Below are positions 1 to 7,138 of a stretch of DNA of 22,505 nt, piece after piece. The notes below the pieces were generated by a model. It searched no databases, was not told the DNA's origin, and was given only the letters and a program-made list of their open reading frames with translations. Made by a program: the position numbers and the translations under genes. The DNA lies in the NCBI GenBank assembly GCA_016789785.1, contig JAEUQE010000083.1, positions 1-22,505 on the forward strand, given 5' to 3'. Source of the stretch: Bryobacterales bacterium. Its GTDB lineage: Bacteria; Acidobacteriota; Terriglobia; Bryobacterales; Bryobacteraceae. Numbering within the stretch: position 1 is the first letter of the stretch; every line of letters begins with the position of its first letter.

Positions 1-878
1 ATCTGACGTTCGAACTGCGCGAAGTTGGTGTACTTGTCGACGAATTCCTTGTTATAGAGATTCTCGCTGATCAGCACCTGGATCATGGCGAGTGCAACCG
101 CCAGATCGGTGCCGGGCTTGATGCTGTGGTGCTCGTCGGCAAAGCGCGCCGTCGAGGAATACTGCGGATTGAACAGGACTACCTTAGCGCCGTTGGCCTT
201 CGCGTCCACGAGATCATTCGCATAGACGATCTTGGTCTTCGCCAGAATGTCCCAGCCAAACAGCAGCACATACTTGGCGTTGGCCATATCGATGCACCAA
301 CTCTTGCCACCGGTCATGTACCGCTGGACGATCCGGTCCGTAAGGAAGCATTCATCAATGTGGTCAATGCGGTTCACCACGCCGAGCGAGTTCATCAGGC
401 GGACGAACATATCGGGGCCCGGAAGGGTTACAAATAGGAGCGACTCCGCGCCAAACTGCTGCTTGGCGTCACCGATCTTCGTCGCGATCGTATCCAGCGC
501 CTCGGTCCACGAAATGCGCACCCAGCCGGGATCCTCGTCGAAGCCCTTGCGGGGGTTCGTACGCTTCATCGGATACTTCAGGCGGTCGGGATCGTAGAGA
601 AAGCCGGCGGCGGAAGCACCTTTGCCGCACAGCTTGCCGCCGCCCGACAGGTCGCCGGGAAGACCTTCCACAAAGCGGATGACACCATCTTCGACGGTCA
701 TCTTCAGTCCGCAAGCCGGAGAACAAATCCCGCACGCACTCACGACGGTTTGCGTGTTGGCAGCCCGCACCTGAGCCGGACGGAACCACTGCGGGAGTCC
801 GGCGAACAGGGGGCTTGCCACGGTGGACGCGGCAGCGCCCGACGAAATGTGAAGCCAGTCTCTTCTTGAGATACCCAT
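1..878 (-). CDS. Molybdopterin oxidoreductase catalytic subunit (PsrA/PhsA/DmsA-type), C-terminus cut by window edge
   Basis: First ~292 residues of a large Mo-bisPGD oxidoreductase, the catalytic subunit of a complex iron-sulfur molybdoenzyme. The N-terminus carries a twin-arginine motif (SRRDW, residues 4-8) followed by a short Ala-rich segment, so Tat export is expected. A 4Fe-4S site follows: C49, C52, C56 (CGICSPAC) and C84 (KLCGKG). The segment NRIDHIDECF places C177 where the family's molybdenum ligand lies, which would suit a polysulfide/thiosulfate-reductase-like enzyme; this is inference from position. The ATG at 878 lies 4 bases after the stop of the ferredoxin gene, with an AGGAGG ribosome site inside that gene's end, so the two are co-transcribed and probably form an A-B complex. 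The substrate cannot be read from this fragment. A membrane anchor (NrfD type) would be expected further left, outside the window. Confidence 0.9.
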   Translation of the reverse strand, partial: MGISRRDWLHISSGAAASTVASPLFAGLPQWFRPAQVRAANTQTVVSACGICSPACGLKMTVEDGVIRFVEGLPGDLSGGGKLCGKGASAAGFLYDPDRLKYPMKRTNPRKGFDEDPGWVRISWTEALDTIATKIGDAKQQFGAESLLFVTLPGPDMFVRLMNSLGVVNRIDHIDECFLTDRIVQRYMTGGKSWCIDMANAKYVLLFGWDILAKTKIVYANDLVDAKANGAKVVLFNPQYSSTARFADEHHSIKPGTDLAVALAMIQVLISENLYNKEFVDKYTNFAQFERQ

Positions 879-882
879 GAGC

Positions 883-1431
883 TTATCTCCCTCCTGGCCA
901 GCCATCGACCACGAAGCGGATTCGCGGCCTTGTGGTGGCGGGCGTATTGAAGTTCTCGATCACCGGAGCGCCTGTTTCGGCGATCTCCGCCCAGGGCTTG
1001 AACTGCAGTGCTCCAGTCGGGCAGAGCGTGGCGCAGGCGGGTTGCAGACCCGTCTCCAGCCGGTCGTAGCACATGGTGCACTTCATCATCTTTCCGGTCT
1101 TCTCATTGAAGGCCGGCGCTCCGTAGGGGCAGAACTTCTCGCACAAACGGCAGCCGACACACTTGTTCTGGTCGATGATCACCGCTCCGTCTTCTTCGCG
1201 CCGGTACATCGCCTTGACCGGGCAGGCACGTAAGCACAGCGGGTTGTCGCAGTGATTGCAGGCGAACGAGATAGCCTGGGTGCGGACATTGGGCCGGCGG
1301 CCCATTTCCTTCACTCGAACGACGCGGAACTGCACACCCGTGTCGAGCCCGTTCCACTGCTTACAGGCAGCCTCGCACGCGCGGCATTCGATGCATCGTT
1401 TCGCATCAAACAGCCAACCATATAAGGGCAT
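883..1431 (-). CDS. 4Fe-4S ferredoxin electron-transfer subunit (DmsB/PsrB/PhsB-like)
   Basis: 182-residue protein with four cysteine groups typical of the B subunit of complex iron-sulfur molybdoenzymes: CIECRACEAAC (13-23), CNHCDNPLCLRACP, CVGCRLCEKFCP, and CTMC…CATLCP, enough for four 4Fe-4S clusters. It lacks a signal peptide, as expected of a B subunit exported together with its Tat-bearing A subunit. In the family it passes electrons between the molybdenum subunit and a quinol-reactive membrane anchor. The next gene, a molybdopterin oxidoreductase, begins 4 bases after its stop. The ATG at 1431 gives the usual family start (MPLYGW…RCIECRAC); the Shine-Dalgarno match before it is weak. 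The 366 bases upstream hold a structured leader, described separately. Confidence 0.93.
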   Translation of the reverse strand: MPLYGWLFDAKRCIECRACEAACKQWNGLDTGVQFRVVRVKEMGRRPNVRTQAISFACNHCDNPLCLRACPVKAMYRREEDGAVIIDQNKCVGCRLCEKFCPYGAPAFNEKTGKMMKCTMCYDRLETGLQPACATLCPTGALQFKPWAEIAETGAPVIENFNTPATTRPRIRFVVDGWPGGR

Positions 1432-1669
1432 ATGCTAGCTCGGATTCAGTTTCGCGCGGCAGGTGACCGGTTGGAGCCCGTTTCTTGGCGCGAAGGGCCC
1501 GAAAATCACAACAAAGTCGGTGCGCGATCTGCCCCATGGATTCGCGACTGAGTTGGGTGTTGAAGACCACCACACCTCGGCTTCGCGAGCGGTCGAAATG
1601 TCGCGCTGCGGGAGGCGGGGCCGCTCACGAAACCGCGCTTGAAACACGCACGTCTGTATAGACAGATGA

Positions 1670-1744
1670 CTACACCAACAACACTGACATGCGAGCTCTC
1701 CTTGTAGGGTCCGGCCAACTTCCGTAGGGCCAGTCCAGCTCGCA
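1670..1744 (-). promoter_or_regulatory. Structured leader with six-codon ORF upstream of the ferredoxin-molybdoenzyme operon (tentative)
   Basis: On the minus strand the 8-base arms TTGCGAGC-type TGCGAGCT (1737-1744) and AGCTCGCA (1690-1697) are complementary and enclose an inner stem, CTGGCC with GGCCGG (1728-1733 / 1711-1716). The inner stem includes a T-G wobble that works only as minus-strand RNA. Between and after the stems come two similar strings, CCCTACGGAAG and CCCTACAAGGAG. The second contains AAGGAG (1698-1703), 7 bases before an ATG at 1690 that opens the ORF M-S-V-L-L-V-stop (1670-1690). It could be a leader peptide or riboswitch-like element about 240 bases ahead of the ferredoxin gene. 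I do not recognise it as a known RNA family. Confidence 0.3.
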
Positions 1745-1757
1745 AGTAAGCCTCCGC

Positions 1758-1792
1758 GCCCTCCGGGTCAGCTTTTTCCGGAGGGCTTTCTT
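1758..1792 (+). terminator. Terminator-like hairpin downstream of the GT-C gene
   Basis: Perfect 9-base arms GCCCTCCGG (1758-1766) and CCGGAGGGC (1778-1786) with an 11-base loop, followed on the plus strand by TTTCTT. The T-run is on the plus side, while the gene ending nearby (stop at 1798) is on the minus strand, where the hairpin is preceded by A-rich sequence and lacks a U-tract. It may still work as a transcript end or stability element for the minus-strand operon. It separates that operon from the ferredoxin operon. The rest of 1432-1757 holds only the structured leader and no gene I can support. Confidence 0.45.
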
Positions 1793-1797
1793 GATCC

Positions 1798-3225
1798 TCA
1801 CAAGGCTGGGTGTTGCTGGAAACGGTCGGCGGCGAGTTTGTGGTTGCCCGGCAGAACGGGCCGGATCGCCACCGCGTGGCACATCACGAAGACGAAGAGC
1901 AGGTCGAGCATCGCTTGAAACAGGAACAGGTGCCTTGTGGTTTCGCGGCAATCGGCGAGCGCACTCACGAAAAACTCAACGAAGAGCATAGCCACGAACA
2001 CAGACATTGCCGGGAACACCGTCCGGTACCGCCTCGACGTGATCGCGAGTGAGGCCAGACAGAGCGCCCCAATCACACTTCCATACAGCCATGGATTCCC
2101 TCGAAAAAACGTAGCCTTGCCACCGCTCCACAACGTGAACGCCTCACTCATCGCGCCTCTGGGCTTACCCGCGGAATACGCGAAGTTCGAAAAACCATAC
2201 GGCCGCTGCAGAGCCGAGGCCTCCAGGGCCGCACGCACCATGTCCACTGCCGTCCCTGGATGCTTCAGATAGTACCCAGCGAGTTGACGATGCGACGGAA
2301 CGTTCCCGAGTTCAGGCCGAAGCGTTCCATCCCGCATCGCCGATTGCGGATGAAACGCGTCCTTTCCTGCATAAGCCGACAATGCCTCGGACATCCCTAA
2401 GTCCCTGAGAACCTGGACGGGATTTGAGGACTTCGGAAGCCAGTCCGCGAAAATGACGTTGTAAGCGGCATAGGCCTTATACTCGGGCGGCGTGTAACTG
2501 AGGCAAGCAATCCCCAGGCATCCAAGAATCGCGGCGGAAATCGCACGGCTACGCAGACTGGGCAAGGACTTCAAGTGCGGATCGAACAGCACAAAAGGAA
2601 CGACAACAACAGCCAGCAGCGCGTGTTGCGCTTTCGAGAAAAGAAACAGTCCGCAAACGATCACAAACACAATGGCGTTCTGCTTCGCCTCGCCCGCTCC
2701 CGCCACCAGCCGCAGATAGAAGATCAGCCCGAGCAGTAGGAAGAGCAAAGAGGCCGTATCCACATACATCGAATTGAAGTAAGCGAAATAGGAGACATCG
2801 CAGAATACAAACAGAAACAGGGCCCAGGCGACAAGTTGGGACGGGCGCGGCAGCCGCGCAAGCACTGGATAGAACCAATAGAGCGCCGCCAGGAACACGG
2901 CAAGGTGACTGGCGCCGGTCCAACGGAGGTCGTAGGGCGCGCTGGCGCCGTAAGCAACCGCAAGAATGGTGGGCGCGACGAGCAGCCATTCCGACGTCAG
3001 AAGCCGGATGTCAGGCTTGCGCGATGAATCGGCGCCCCATCGCTGGACCACGTAGTCGAAGTAGGGCGTGGGAGTCTCCGGCTCCCCGTGAAAAATCGAG
3101 AACGGGTTCGTCACGTTCGCAAAGTCGCCATTGTCCGCCAGGCCAATGATGGGCTCGACCAGCAGTTGTGATCCCAGGACCACCGCCGCAATCCAAACAG
3201 GAATCCACCGCCGGGGTTCGATCAA
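1798..3225 (-). CDS. Polytopic membrane protein, GT-C-like glycosyltransferase (WsfD-like)
   Basis: About 475 residues with roughly ten hydrophobic segments. The first (residues ~8-28) is followed by an acidic motif, LADNGDF (29-35), in the position of the catalytic acidic motif in the first external loop of GT-C glycosyltransferases, which use polyprenyl-phosphate sugars. The overall look resembles proteins annotated as glycan hexose transferase WsfD; that name is from memory and tentative. Start: the longest frame begins with ATG at 3270 but overlaps the upstream gene by 20 bases and has no ribosome site. A TTG at 3225 has CGGAGA 6 bases before it and leaves a normal membrane-protein N-terminus, so I use 3225. 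It is the last gene of the run after the protease and the tandem-domain protein, and could modify those secreted products or the cell surface. Not recognised beyond this. Confidence 0.72.
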   Translation of the reverse strand: MIEPRRWIPVWIAAVVLGSQLLVEPIIGLADNGDFANVTNPFSIFHGEPETPTPYFDYVVQRWGADSSRKPDIRLLTSEWLLVAPTILAVAYGASAPYDLRWTGASHLAVFLAALYWFYPVLARLPRPSQLVAWALFLFVFCDVSYFAYFNSMYVDTASLLFLLLGLIFYLRLVAGAGEAKQNAIVFVIVCGLFLFSKAQHALLAVVVVPFVLFDPHLKSLPSLRSRAISAAILGCLGIACLSYTPPEYKAYAAYNVIFADWLPKSSNPVQVLRDLGMSEALSAYAGKDAFHPQSAMRDGTLRPELGNVPSHRQLAGYYLKHPGTAVDMVRAALEASALQRPYGFSNFAYSAGKPRGAMSEAFTLWSGGKATFFRGNPWLYGSVIGALCLASLAITSRRYRTVFPAMSVFVAMLFVEFFVSALADCRETTRHLFLFQAMLDLLFVFVMCHAVAIRPVLPGNHKLAADRFQQHPAL

Positions 3226-3250
3226 GGCGGATCTCCGTACGCGGCCGGAG

Positions 3251-4234
3251 CTAGGGCGCGAGGTAACCATTGATATCTATGATCACATCCGCGGTGTCAG
3301 TCACGAAAACGCTGATCGAGCCGTTCGTACCAGCAGGCACCAGGGCTGCATTCGCCACAATACGCCCGTCAAACGAATTCAGGGTCGATACTGCCGGCCT
3401 GGCCAGTCCAGTGGGCCAAACCGTGAGGAATGACAGCGGTCCTCGCGGGACCACCGTGACGTTGAGCGAGTACGCTCGCGCAGTGGCTGGAATGCCGCAA
3501 GTCCCGGAAGGAACTGGCACGTCCCGCGCTGTCCCCGCTGCCAGCACTGGAGGACCGAACTGTCCGGTCTTACCCTCCCCCGCCCGGGTATCCACAATCC
3601 GGCACGGGCTCACCGAGTACAATTGCACGGGCTGGCCCGTCGCGCCGAAATAGCCATTGATGTCGATGATGACTTCAGTCGGGTTGGTGACGAAGAAGTT
3701 GATCGCGCCACCAGTACCCGCGGGGACCAGCGCCGCATTCGCCACCACACGGCCCTCAAACGAGTTCAGCGTGGACACGTTCGGCTGGGGCGATCCCGCG
3801 GGCCAGACTGCCAGGTACGACAGCGGCCCCACCGGCACCACCGTGATATTCAGCGAATAGGCAACCGCTGTTGCAGGGATGCCGCATCCCGCCGCTGGAA
3901 CCGGCACAGTGCGAGTGCTACCGCCAAGCGGCATCGGAGGCCCGAAGGATCCGGTCTTACCCTGACCAGGCCGTGTGTCGACCACTCTGCAAGGCGTTAC
4001 GGGCACAAACGGCAGCGGACTGGATAACGCCGCTTCACGCCCCGGCTCACCCTTCTCCGTAATTCCTTCTTTGGGCATTGGATCCACGGCGGGCTTCCGT
4101 CCAAACGGGCGTTTCACTCCTACCCCGGGCTCCTCGGCGGGGACCGCCGGCTCCTGCGCCAGACTGCCTCCCGGCCCATCCAAGCTCCCCAACACCATCA
4201 CGAGACATCCCAGTCTTCGAATTGCGTTTCTCAT
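3251..4234 (-). CDS. Secreted protein of two tandem 'PCRxxDTR…DINGYF' domains
   Basis: 327 residues: a signal-peptide-like N-terminus (~1-26, ending SLAQ), a Pro/Glu-rich linker (~27-74), then two copies of a ~120-residue domain at ~76-196 and ~205-325, offset by 129 residues. Each copy runs from PVTPCR(V/I)VDTR or its variant, through FGPP, AYSLN(I/V)TVVP, WP, STLNSF and VANAALVPAG to VIIDINGY. Each holds a Cys pair 35 residues apart (C82/C117 and C211/C246), likely a disulfide. The same domain closes the neighbouring protease. Such domains are common at the C-termini of secreted acidobacterial and actinobacterial proteins and look like beta-sandwich adhesion or anchoring modules; the function is unknown. 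It starts 11 bases after the protease stop, so the two are co-transcribed. No catalytic motif is visible. Confidence 0.85.
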   Translation of the reverse strand: MRNAIRRLGCLVMVLGSLDGPGGSLAQEPAVPAEEPGVGVKRPFGRKPAVDPMPKEGITEKGEPGREAALSSPLPFVPVTPCRVVDTRPGQGKTGSFGPPMPLGGSTRTVPVPAAGCGIPATAVAYSLNITVVPVGPLSYLAVWPAGSPQPNVSTLNSFEGRVVANAALVPAGTGGAINFFVTNPTEVIIDINGYFGATGQPVQLYSVSPCRIVDTRAGEGKTGQFGPPVLAAGTARDVPVPSGTCGIPATARAYSLNVTVVPRGPLSFLTVWPTGLARPAVSTLNSFDGRIVANAALVPAGTNGSISVFVTDTADVIIDINGYLAP

Positions 4235-4245
4235 GTTCTGAAGTC

Positions 4246-7050
4246 CTAGGGTGCGAAGTACCCGTTAACATCAATGATCACGTCCGTTGTATCCGTGACG
4301 AACACGGAGATCGCCCCGCCAGTGCCCGCGGGCACGATCGCTGCGTTCGCCACAATGCTGCCCTGAAACGAATTCAGCGTCGAAGCATTGGGCCGGCTCT
4401 GTCCCGCCGGCCACACTGTCAGGAACGAAAGCGCCCCCCGCGGCACCACCGTGATATTCAGCGAGTAAGCGCGTGCCGTTGCAGGGATCGCGCAGCCGCT
4501 CTGAGGAACCGGGATCTCACGGCTCGACCCGGCGGTCATGACCGGTGGACCGAATGCGCCACTTCGTCCCTCACCGGCGCGGGTGTCAGCCACCCGGCAG
4601 GGAGTGACCGGCACAAAGCGGAACGGCCCGTTGGAACCGGCCGGGGGAGGAGGCGGCGGCGGTGGAGGCTGAACCGGCTGAAATACCAGCGTGTAAGAGC
4701 CGGTCTCTAACTCACTAAACGTACTTGCCTGAATGGTATAAGTTCCCGCGGCGGAAAGCGTCAGGTTCCCACTTATTGGAATCCTGGAATTCGTACTTGT
4801 GGAACTGATGTCATCATTCTGCGCCACAATCAACCCATTAGGCCCCGTGAGAATCAAATAGGTGTCCACGCTCAGCGAACTCATACTGATGCTCACCTGC
4901 TGTCCCGCCGTGGCCTGGAACGTGTAGTAATCCGTGTAATACTCGCCGGCGTCGCTCAGGCAGTCCGTTGTGGTCAATTGCCCGGACACGGACTGTCCAG
5001 GAGCGATCGCCTGCGTCACGCAGCCTGAAGCGGCCTCCAAGGAGATGCGGAACGCGCCAGACTGACCCACAGAGTAAGAAGTTACTTCTACCGTATAAGT
5101 GCCGGCCGATGGAATCCGGTAAAGCCCCGCGTCGCGAGGGATGCGGGAATTCGTTCCGATTCCGCCGTCGTCATCCTGGGCGAGGATGGACCCTGCATTG
5201 TTCGTAAGATACAGATACGTGTCGAGGGCCGAGGAACTCGCCTCTACGACAATCTGCTGGCCTGTGCTCGCAAGGAACGAGTAGCGGGCAGCGAACCGGC
5301 CGGGCCGGAGTGTGCTCGAACAGGCTGACGTCAAACTCCCGCTCAGCGTCTGGCCAACGGTGATCGAATTTGTGGAGCAGGGGACGGACGCGCCTGCCTG
5401 CACGATGGTGAAGGTCTGCCCGCCAATGCTGACAGTTCCGGAGCGTGTGGCGGCGCCCAAATTGGCGGACACCGTCAGCCCCACGGTTCCGTTCGACGAG
5501 CCCGCCGCTCCGCTGGAAACGGTGATCCACGGCGCGTTGCTTACCGCCGTCCAGTTACACCCCGCGCGTGCCGATACCCCCACGCTGAGAGCGCCGCCCG
5601 ATGCCGTAACATTCTGGCTCTGCACACTAAGTGAGTAAGTGCACGGCACGTTGTCTTCCAGGTAACTCTGGATGTGCGGATAAATGGATGCGAACCACTC
5701 GCCCCCGCCGGTAATCTGACCGTTTTGCAGCGCCCGGCAGACGTTGACAAACCGGCTCGCGTTTCCGCGGGCGTGCAGACCCGCCACGGTGCCGGGAGCA
5801 CTCATCCAGGGAGATCCCGAACTGCCGCCCTCCGTGAGCCCACCCGTGGGAACGAAATCGAACTTATCGCTTGAGGTTCCCCCGGTGACGCGGGCAAAGG
5901 TAATTCGCTGATAGTCCCCATCCGGATGACCGATCGCCGTGATATTGGCGTTCGTGGCAAGCTTGTTCACCGTCCACCCGAGAAACAGCGCATTCGAGGG
6001 GACGCTGGGCAGGCGGAGCAATGCGAAATCCAACTCGCTCGAGTCACGTGTAGCCAGCAACTGCGCGCCGAGCGACTGCTGCGGCGGCAGGAGAGGCGGG
6101 GCGCCATTGCAGGAAGCCGTACGGTAGTTCCAGAAAGCGGCCAGGGTGTTCGCCACGCCTTGCGTTGGCATGCAGTGGTTGTTCGTCAGGAAATAGGGGA
6201 TGTTGCTGCCGGCGCGGGAATTCAGAAGCGACCCGGTGCAAACGAAAGTACCTTCGTCTTCAAAGCGGAATCGGGCGACGGCTCTTGCGGACGCGGCCCA
6301 TTCCGGATAACACGAAACATCGAGATGACACGCGGCGGCCGCTTCATTCACAGCCGAGGACGCCGCCAGGAGGGGCAGTTCCGCTCCGGGAACCGGGGTG
6401 GCTCCTCCTAGCGGCGCTCCAGCATCGGGCAGAAGCGCAAGCTGTCTCGCTCCGGCGTCCAGGAAGTCGAGCGTGGCATGCGACACCTTGTCCAGAAGGA
6501 AGGGCACCACCGTTTCGGAATTGGAAACGGCTTGATACTCGACTACCAGGCGGTCTGAGAAGACAACTCCACTCCAGAACTCTCCGCCGCCATGCGGTCC
6601 TCCTCCGGAATACGGACCAACCACGGAGTCCGCGACCGCATCGCCCTGGGCAAACACCAGTGCGCGCCCGGTGGTTTGAAAACCGGCGAAATGTACCCGC
6701 AGGGACTTCGCACCCGGCGAGTGAATCAGGATGCGCCAGATGCGCTCCCCCGATGGCAGGTTCTGCCAGGCGCCTCCTGACTGTACCCCCTCCGGGAGCG
6801 GCCTGTGGATTCCGATCTGATTGTTTGACCGCGCAACGAAGGTCTCCACACGGCTGAGCGCGGCGACGGGAGGATCCGCGAGCCGCAACGCGATAGATCT
6901 CGGGATTACTCTCGACTCGGGCTGCCTGGGCGCAATCAGGACGGCCGGGGGATTGTCGGGCACCGGGCGCTGCGCATACAAGAGGGAGGCGGCGCCAGAC
7001 GCACACCAAAGCGCGGGCCACCACCCCAGGCGCAGAAGTCTGATGACCAT
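4246..7050 (-). CDS. Secreted trypsin-fold serine protease with BACON, two PPC domains and C-terminal 'PCRxxDTR' domain
   Basis: 934 residues from the ATG at 7050. Signal peptide ~1-27; a ~200-residue N-terminal region; a protease domain ~235-465 of lysyl-endopeptidase-like S1 type with a triad H292 (TNNHC), D341 (ELDFALLRL) and S411 (GGSSGSPW). Then a BACON-like Ig domain (~470-553; APWITVSS), two PPC pre-peptidase C-terminal domains (~565-672 and ~685-790; each with DTYL and TYT), a nine-proline linker (~796-804) and one copy of the DTR domain (~811-932; C818/C853). The layout is that of a large extracellular peptidase whose accessory domains bind substrate or cell surface. Start: an ATG at 7080 gives ten extra residues but lies just downstream of a probable -10 box, whereas 7050 has GGGGGAGG 10 bases upstream and starts directly at the signal peptide. 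Confidence 0.9.
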   Translation of the reverse strand: MVIRLLRLGWWPALWCASGAASLLYAQRPVPDNPPAVLIAPRQPESRVIPRSIALRLADPPVAALSRVETFVARSNNQIGIHRPLPEGVQSGGAWQNLPSGERIWRILIHSPGAKSLRVHFAGFQTTGRALVFAQGDAVADSVVGPYSGGGPHGGGEFWSGVVFSDRLVVEYQAVSNSETVVPFLLDKVSHATLDFLDAGARQLALLPDAGAPLGGATPVPGAELPLLAASSAVNEAAAACHLDVSCYPEWAASARAVARFRFEDEGTFVCTGSLLNSRAGSNIPYFLTNNHCMPTQGVANTLAAFWNYRTASCNGAPPLLPPQQSLGAQLLATRDSSELDFALLRLPSVPSNALFLGWTVNKLATNANITAIGHPDGDYQRITFARVTGGTSSDKFDFVPTGGLTEGGSSGSPWMSAPGTVAGLHARGNASRFVNVCRALQNGQITGGGEWFASIYPHIQSYLEDNVPCTYSLSVQSQNVTASGGALSVGVSARAGCNWTAVSNAPWITVSSGAAGSSNGTVGLTVSANLGAATRSGTVSIGGQTFTIVQAGASVPCSTNSITVGQTLSGSLTSACSSTLRPGRFAARYSFLASTGQQIVVEASSSALDTYLYLTNNAGSILAQDDDGGIGTNSRIPRDAGLYRIPSAGTYTVEVTSYSVGQSGAFRISLEAASGCVTQAIAPGQSVSGQLTTTDCLSDAGEYYTDYYTFQATAGQQVSISMSSLSVDTYLILTGPNGLIVAQNDDISSTSTNSRIPISGNLTLSAAGTYTIQASTFSELETGSYTLVFQPVQPPPPPPPPPAGSNGPFRFVPVTPCRVADTRAGEGRSGAFGPPVMTAGSSREIPVPQSGCAIPATARAYSLNITVVPRGALSFLTVWPAGQSRPNASTLNSFQGSIVANAAIVPAGTGGAISVFVTDTTDVIIDVNGYFAP

Positions 7051-7083
7051 GCGAAAGCGTCCTCCCCCGGTGATGTGCATTGC

Positions 7084-7114
7084 ATGATAACAGAAACGCC
7101 GCGGAAGCCCTCAA
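7084..7114 (-). promoter_or_regulatory. Probable promoter for the protease gene
   Basis: Minus strand: TTGAGG (7109-7114) as a weak -35, 19 bases, then TATCAT (7084-7089) preceded by TG-T, an extended -10 pattern. Transcription would begin around 7075-7078, giving a ~26-base leader with the GGGGGAGG ribosome site. This agrees with the 7050 start and means the protease group can be expressed separately from glmM upstream. Confidence 0.45.
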
Positions 7115-7138
7115 CTCTGATTCCGCGTGCGAGTGGCG

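Noticed and set aside
1435..1745. Minus-strand frames of 70-79 codons in the gap before the ferredoxin gene
   Set aside because: No ribosome sites, no family resemblance, and they overlap each other and the structured leader.
4626..4672. Proline-run region as a possible repeat or CRISPR-like element
   Set aside because: It simply encodes the nine-proline linker of the protease.
6344..7114. 256-residue minus-strand frame overlapping the protease
   Set aside because: It is Arg-rich and low-complexity as expected of a high-GC shadow; the protease frame carries the recognisable domains.
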